Assembly: GCA_029215795.1 (NCBI GenBank)
Contig: JARDYH010000007.1
Location: forward strand, 22,951,763-23,015,762
DNA: 64,000 bases
Reading direction: 5' to 3'
DNA from: Anniella stebbinsi
Taxonomy: Eukaryota > Chordata > Lepidosauria > Squamata > Anniellidae
Positions 57,608-64,000 of this stretch are shown here, piece by piece. The translations under genes were made by a program, and so were the position numbers. The notes under the pieces are model-generated. The model searched no databases. It had not been told where the DNA came from and saw only the letters and a list, made by a program, of their open reading frames with translations. Each line of letters begins with the position of its first letter. Position 1 is the stretch's first letter.

Positions 57608-59442
57608 GCATTGCAGTGTTTACCATCAATATTTTGAATGTGTGTTAAAACTGCAACTCTAAAGCAATGTTTTATGTTCATTTCTCTTTTACATTTACCA
57701 ATTCCCAGGTGTATGCAGATTTGGAAAGAATCCTCTGACTAGGTGCAAATCATGTGAACACAGCAGGGATTTTGATGTTTTTGTTGTTTTTAAATAGAAC
57801 TCTTAAAAATCATCATACTTGATAAATAGGAGGGGGGAAGAAATCAGTGGCTTTGTTACTTCTTACTCAGTTTTGCAGAAGTGAAAAGGTAAGACTTCAT
57901 TAAGGAATTTGCAAATACCTTTTTGCAGTACATTGGCACTAGAAAATATTTAACTATGAGGAATTAAAAAGCTTTGTATTTTATTACCTTTTAACACTGG
58001 CATGGATGGATCTGGGCAAGTGATCGTAAAAGTATCATGTGAAAGCAAGAAAAGAAATTCCATCACACATGCAATATACTTGGGTTCTATGAAGCAGATT
58101 TCTATGGGAAAACCCATTAGTTGATTCAAAAGTTTACTTCTTCAATGTGTGCTTCCATTGATCACTGCTTTCAGAACTGTTATGTATGCTTTTGTAGCCT
58201 TAACATTGCATAAACATATACCTGCTTTTGCACCAGTGTTGTTGGTTTCCTCAAGGTTACACTGCACCATGTGATCTGTAATCAAGCTCTGTCCCATCTT
58301 ACTTTGATACCATCCTTCCGATTTAGGCTGCAGAGTCTTCAAGCAGGAAATATATGGGTATAAGTGGCGAATCACATCTTTATCATAAATGTGACAAAGC
58401 ACTTATATTATAGGGGAAGGCAACTCATTCCCCCAGAAGTTCATGCCACTGCTACCACTGAAGAAAGCAAAGTGCTTGCTGGATGGCAGTTCCACTATAG
58501 AAGATGATGGCTAGAAATTCGTCCGGCAGCTGCCTGTCCTCACTGAGAACCACCACTATTAAATGAAGATGGGGCTCTGTTGATCTAAGGTTGCAAACTA
58601 TGGTGGCCGTGAAAAAGGCCATTTCAATAAAGGTGGTAGTGGTGGTGGTGAACCCATGGCCCATCAGATATTGATCTACAACTCACATAATCTCACATAA
58701 TTTGTATTCACATCCAGAGATACAAATAGAGCAAATTTGAGACAAAAACAAATCAAAATGGAATTCTCATACATCCCTACCCAAAAGAGCTGGAGTCCAA
58801 CAGCATCTGGTTGGTGCCATCCCTGAGACAGAGCATATTAAAGATGTCTGTATTTTGTCTTCTGGTGGACAGGCATCAGAAAAAGGGTCAATCCCTGGAA
58901 TATCCAGACTGTTGAACAATATGGATGTTACAAGACAATTACACCTCAAATTGTCAGAACTTCACCAAAAAGAGAGGGAAAAGAAATGTTATGTTATACT
59001 TTATTTCTATGCCACCAAAAGGCCCCCAGAGAGGCTCACACACATACAATATTCACCTATTCTAAATGCAAGTTTACAGCAGAAATATCACAACACTATT
59101 CAGCAATACAATACAAGAATATACCAAGCAACAATATCACAACAATATTCAACAATATATGAAATACATATTTACAGCAGAACACAGCAGATAAGGATGA
59201 CGTGGTTGGAATGTGTACAACAGGATGATCACATTTTTAGGGTGCTATCCTATTCAATCTGATATGGGTACTCTTAAGTCTCTGAGCTCAGATGCTGACA
59301 AGTAACCAATGCAGAGCAGGAGATGCATTGTGCCTCCCCCTTTGCATTTTAGCTAGATGGGCATTTTCAGCTAGCTAGTGGAGGCTTCAGGAAGGGAGAG
59401 GGAAGGAGGTTGTGGATAGGTCATACCTGCATGTAAAGGCAA
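57608..59442. other. Unassigned sequence
   Basis: No recognised gene or repeat with clear ends. 58980-59200 is A-rich with CAACAATAT-like internal repetition. Confidence 0.4.
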
Positions 59443-60170
59443 AAGAGCATAAGAAGTGTCAGGCTGGATCAGACCAATCAGCTATCAACCAGGGACCAAT
59501 AAAGCAGGACATGGTGCAACACCACCCTCCCACTCACGTTCCCCAGCAGCTGGTGCGTACAGACTTACTGCCTTGGATACTGGAGGTAGCTCATAACCAT
59601 TAGGGCTAGTAGCCATTGATAGCCTCCTCCTCCAGGAATTTATCCAACCCCCTTTTAAAGCCATCCAAATTGGAGGCCATCACTACATCTTGCTTTAGTG
59701 AAATTCCATAATTCCACTATACACTGTGTGAAGAAGTACTTCCTTTTATTTGTCCTCAATCTCCCACCAATCAATTCCATGGGATGACCCCACTGGGTTC
59801 TAGTATTTTGAGAGAAGGAGAAAAATGTCTCCCTATCCATATCCTCCACACCATGCATAATTTTGTACACCTCTATCATGTCTTATTTATTTATTTGTTG
59901 CATTTCTATACCGCCCAATAGCTGAAGCTCTCTGGGCAGTTTACAAAAATTAAAGCCATAAAAAACAGTATAAAAACATAATATAAAATACAGGATAAAA
60001 TCACAACCAGGATAAAACCGAGTAAGAGTCTCCCCTTAGCCTCCTTTTTTCCAAGCTAATCCATCCCAGCTGCTGGGATTGTTTAAAACAACTGCATTAA
60101 ACTGTACACTGTCTCCCTATCTGCATCCTCCACACCATGCATAATTTTGTACACCTCTATCATGTAATTA
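59443..60170 (-). mobile_element. CR1 LINE carrying an L2-type tail insertion
   Basis: The minus-strand counterpart of 57098-57607: CR1 3' region at 59443-59880, L2-type tail at about 59881-60040 (ACCGCCCAATAGCTGAAGCT CTCTGGGCAG), and CR1 at 60041-60112. A second piece of the same CR1 segment, TGCATAATTTTGTACACCTC, recurs at 60137-60167, duplicating about 57 bp of 59827-59883. Confidence 0.85.
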
Positions 60171-60573
60171 GTCTCCATCCCACACATTCACCCCCGTTCA
60201 GCTCTGTATGCACCCATGTCTGTGAGCTCCTACAGGCAACCAGTGCAGTTCTCTTTGTGCCAGGGGAAGCTCAGATTCTTGGGTCTGATCACTGTCTCTG
60301 GCCTCAGATCCAGGAATCTGAAATATCCTATGTCCTCCAGATGTTCCATGGGCCATAGCATCGATCCCTTAGCCATCTATTTGTTCATTTAAATTTTAAT
60401 CTGCCCAATAACTAATGCTCTCTGTGTGGATTACAAACAGTTAAAAGTCTAAAATGTCATATGAACAGTTAAAAATATAAAATGCAGTGCAAATATTTCA
60501 AAGAATGCAATGCAATACGAAGATTCTGGCAAGGCAACACCATTTTCTTTGTGTAGTATAGAAACGTGTGTGT

Positions 60574-60574
<1 letters not shown>

Positions 60575-60605
<31 letters not shown>
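60575..60605. repeat. (GA)n microsatellite
   Basis: About 15 GA units. Confidence 0.96.
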
Positions 60606-60609
<4 letters not shown>

Positions 60610-60799
60610 CTTGATAAATAGGAAAAATTTTAAAATAACCATTTTGCCCAAGACACTTGACATTCAGTATACAATTTTTGAAAATGATAAAATCATAATT
60701 GTAAAAAAGACCTGCAGGATTGCCAATCAGATCCTCACTTTTCAGAGCATCCTCGCACATATATCTTACTGTCCCCCCGCAGAAGAAAGAATGAAAGTA

Positions 60800-61080
60800 A
60801 AGAATAGAGCAATTTCCTTGCAGTAAATTGGAAAGCCTGCCAACCTGCTAAGTGATCTCCCATCAATCAGTGTTAAATTCTCCTTAGCTGCAGCAAATTC
60901 AAGGGCTAACAATTACTGAGAGATTTCACAGAGTGACTAATGGTATATGACAAATATCCCACATCTGCATAGACCGGCATCAAGTATCACAACAGCAGCA
61001 GTTGCAGCAATTTAAAAGAAATGTATGTAGTAAAATATAATAATCCTAGGCACAGTTTGCACACAAAATATTTATAATTC
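60800..61080. other. Candidate conserved noncoding block
   Basis: Unique-looking A/T-balanced DNA with ATTACTG and TAAT cores (for example CCATCAATCAGTGTTAAATT near 60861). No repeat signature. Confidence 0.27.
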
Positions 61081-61397
61081 TAGAAGAAATATCCCGTATC
61101 AGTATTAAAAACAAAAGCAAAACCTGTAGTGCATTGTGTAATCTTTTTGCTATAACATCTTTCAAAAGAAAGGGAATAAAATGCACAGGAATGAATGAAG
61201 GCATGTTCGTTACTGATGTTTTGAAAGCTTAATTAAGGATATTAAAAAGAGTTCTCTGATCCACTCTACAACTGCAGCAGAGCTTTTTAACCTAGTCCCA
61301 GGATTACTAGATTGAGATAGTGGACAAAGTCACCTGTGTTTCAAAATTTCCCCTCCTGCAATCAATTCAATTGCCTCTAAACGTAGAGGCTGTCTCA

Positions 61398-61546
61398 GGC
61401 CAGATCTACGCCTTTTGTCAAATCATTACGAATGTGGAATAAAACCTCGGAAATAACACTATGAAATGGGATATGGAATGTGAATTGTGCCCTAAAAGTT
61501 ATCAGTGCACTTCAATACTGTTAGAAAGCAGTTGTGTAGATCCAGC
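61398..61546. mobile_element. Short TIR element, TCTACRC ends
   Basis: Left GGCCAGATCTACGCC; complement of right end GCTGGATCTACACAAC. About 149 bp, with no clear TSD. Related in its ends to 62349 and 62897. Confidence 0.5.
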
Positions 61547-61721
61547 ATCAGATGATCTGGTAGAGAAGAGATCTGAAGGTACTGCTTTTATGGGGCCTGG
61601 TGTGAGAAAATATATTTTCCCCTTTCTTTCTCTGTACTGCCTTTGTACATGGAGCCTCCATCCGGCTTCCCCTATACTTGTTTTTATTCAAGCATGACCT
61701 CTTGCAGAGTTATTCTTTTAT

Positions 61722-61786
61722 TTTCCTTCCTTCCTTCCTTCCTTCCTTCCTTCCTTCCTTCCTTCCTTCCTTCTTTCTTTCTTTCC
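61722..61786. repeat. (TTCC)n/(TTTC)n microsatellite
   Basis: About 13 TTCC units followed by TTTC units: a pure pyrimidine tract of about 65 bp. Confidence 0.97.
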
Positions 61787-62345
61787 TACTTGATGAAATG
61801 GTTAGGAGCAATAATAAAGGTGAGACATTAAAACAAGAAGAATTTGAGAAGAGTCAGCATCTTTACTATTGCCATGTTGCTCAACCAAGACACACTGAGA
61901 TGTTTTCAAGAGTGCAGTTCTGTTATTGTTGCAGTTCTCCTCTTATTTGCCTAAGGAAGGTATCAAATTTAATTTTCCAGAATTGTTTAAAAACTTCTGC
62001 TATTGGTAGTAGGAGCCAAAATACTTGTCCTCTCATTGCATCTAGCAGCAAGGTCGGTTAGTGAACAATGGGGGAAAACCTCCCATGTTAAACAGTCCTA
62101 GATCATGACAGTTTAAGAAGATGCTGTTTTTAGAACCCTTCGTATGGTTTTAATGAAACAACCTGGCATTTGTTCGTCTCACTTGGAGGCGATTCATGCA
62201 GGGTCTGGTGTCTGCCATTCCACAATTTCTTCATACAAGTTCCCCGCCTCTTTTCTAGATCCAGGATTGATTCTACGTAGAGCCTTCTTTGTTAGGGTGG
62301 GAGAACCACAGCTGTTTAAGTTCACTGAAATTTCACCATATTGAC
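61787..62345. other. Unassigned sequence
   Basis: No recognised gene or repeat. Confidence 0.4.
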
Positions 62346-62856
62346 TAAGAGCCGATCTACACGCTAGGTTTTTAATGTTTTATAAGGGTTATGAAAACTC
62401 TTTGGGCCACATGACGCACTCCCTATAATGTTGTATATCTGAGGTTTTTAAAAACTCACTTCAGTTATATACAACGGTTTCACTTTTAATAAATCGTTTT
62501 AAGTAAAATAATGTGTCCTTCCTTGCCATTTGTGATTCATGGGGGCAGTGCTTCGTTTACCGGTGCCCAAATGCTTAGCAGTTGATTGGTGGGGAAGAAA
62601 GAGGAACAAAGGAGGAAGTGGGTGACTGAACTACAACGCCCACAATGCCTTGCCCTAAACTCATTGTAAAAACAAAACAGAAAGAGACAGGGCAGAAGAG
62701 TGTGTGACCGCACACACCGCTTTAAAGACTGAAGAATTTTTCTCCTGTAACGTGGGTACTCAGTAACGTGGCCTCAGACGTTTTAGAACGCACCTATTTG
62801 GAACGTTTTAAAATACTATTTAAAACATTCCAAGGGATTGTGTAGATAGGCTCTAA
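62346..62856. mobile_element. TIR element with TAA duplication (PIF/Harbinger-like)
   Basis: The element is 62349-62853 (505 bp). Left GAGCCGATCTACACG and right complement GAGCCTATCTACACAATCC are inverted repeats. TAA flanks both sides (62346-62348 and 62854-62856), the TWA target typical of PIF/Harbinger. No transposase. Confidence 0.75.
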
Positions 62857-62896
62857 GGCAATATTTTTCAAACTATGTTATGTAACCTCTTTCTAT

Positions 62897-63029
62897 GGTA
62901 TGATCTACACTATTGCTTTGTACTGGTTTATAATGCTATTGACAACTGTTGGGGGGTCATGACACATTCCATATACCATTTTTAAAGTCCTTTCAAAGTG
63001 TTATATTCTGCTTGGTGTAGATCTGGCCC
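62897..63029. mobile_element. Short TIR element related to 35410-35665
   Basis: Ends GGTATGATCTACAC and GTGTAGATCTGGCCC. The interior ACAACTGTTGGGGGGTCATG and ATTCCATATACCATTTTTAA parallels the middle of the 35.4-kb element. Confidence 0.65.
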
Positions 63030-64000
63030 ATGTCTGCTCCAGAAAATTCAATCTCAGGACATTCCTCATGGATCCATTCTGCAATAAATTTAGTCTTGTT
63101 GTTCTATGAATTCTCATAATTTAATGACAATCTCTGTCCTCCATGTCCACCATTTTGATAGTTAGCTTTCAGGTCATTTGGGTGATCTTGTCAATTCTGG
63201 ATTTTTTGCTGCAATCCTAGGTCCATAGCAGAGTTTGCTAGGCTTGTTATCTCTGTCAGTTTCTCTGACATGTCTGTCAATTTCTCTCAGCATCTGCAAC
63301 CAGTATTATTAGTAAGGATTGTCAAAAAGAACTCTACAACAGATTCCAATTAGATTGGATTTCTATGAGTCCAACCTTCAGATTTCACTGCAGACTACCT
63401 TTTTCTGAGTTGTGTGAACTTGTGGACCTTTTTTTTTTTACTTGTGGGGGGGGAGGGCTGTGCATATTTGCATTAACTAATGTGCATTAGCACAAGTGAA
63501 ACAAAGTGGAAAAATAATTGTACATCCCTTTAAAAAAATACAGTTATCATACATCCCTTATAAAAACTCTAGGCAACAGAATGAAAGGTGTCTGCCAATC
63601 TATGAAACACAGATGAGATGCATGTAACAAAATCTGAGGTCTTTTCTGAATTGCTTTCCATTTAATTTCTAACACTCAACACTTCTGCATTTTTGGGCTT
63701 TTGACAGTTCCTTCACCATGGTTGAGCTTTTCTGACTCTCAGAACCATCCAGAAAACTCAGGTTCTTGCTGTGAAAAGTTGAGTGAAGATTTCTTTCGTG
63801 GCACGATCACCTTCACCCCAGTATTTCCTTTTCTACCACTCTGTTTGTTCCCAATATCAATAGCTTAGGTAGCTGTTCATTGCTTTTAAAGGCCCCAAGT
63901 GTTAGAGAGCTGTCAAATTAGACCACCATCTTACAGCATGCAAGCCATACCTCCTCACCCAGGCTCTAGTTCTCAATTGCAAAGTGCTTATTATGACCAG
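63030..64000. other. Unassigned sequence
   Basis: No recognised repeat end, gene or RNA up to the window boundary. Confidence 0.45.

Overview
The window is vertebrate nuclear DNA, most likely from a squamate reptile (lizard or snake). The evidence is the repeat population: decayed CR1 retrotransposons with an ATTCTATG-type 3' end, L2-clade LINEs with a GGCTATTGGGCGGTATA... 3' end, two tRNA-derived SINE families, many short non-autonomous DNA transposons with intact target-site duplications (TSDs), and abundant simple repeats (GT, CT, AT, AAT, TTCC). No prokaryotic operon, complete protein-coding gene or RNA gene is visible. The species cannot be named from sequence alone. The window reads as intergenic or deep-intron DNA.

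Layout. 0-6 kb: a tRNA-SINE, a 32-bp minisatellite, GT/AAT microsatellites and one possible terminal exon at 3.69 kb. 6.6-8.4 kb: a 1.83-kb hAT-type element with a perfect 8-bp TSD, carrying two nested repeats and a possible transposase-exon remnant. 8.75-9.1 kb: unique-looking DNA with a possible 34-nt microexon. 9.4-11.9 kb: a broken L2 LINE split by a 682-bp solo LTR. 13-19 kb: L2 and CR1 pieces, SINEs and a possible second LTR. 20-24 kb: a hairpin-rich TIR element and two further hAT-like elements (8-bp TSDs with 7 of 8 bases matching), one of them inside a SINE. 25-34 kb: decayed CR1 and L2 plus dense microsatellites and a TIR element sitting in a CT repeat. 35-38 kb: a TIR element, a CR1 3' end and a 527-bp hAT element. 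39.4-41.2 kb: an extremely GC-rich hAT element with five tandem ~238-bp palindromic units, the most striking object in the window. 41-51 kb: unique DNA, a fold-back hAT MITE with a perfect TSD, a TA-flanked TIR element, candidate conserved noncoding DNA and old LINE pieces. 51-64 kb: L2 and CR1 remnants, a damaged hAT copy, two opposite-strand copies of the same CR1/L2 mosaic, and a cluster of TIR elements whose ends read ...TCTACAC.

How the parts relate. The main activity recorded is DNA transposition by a hAT-like system. At least four copies share TAGGGRTGTG...CATCCCTA ends and exact or near-exact 8-bp TSDs, but fall into two subfamilies with different subterminal repeats: GATCCGATCC-like (GC-rich) and CGATAACGATA-like (AT-rich). 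Family names are assigned from recognised motifs, translated reverse-transcriptase blocks, TIRs and TSDs read by eye; no database search was possible.
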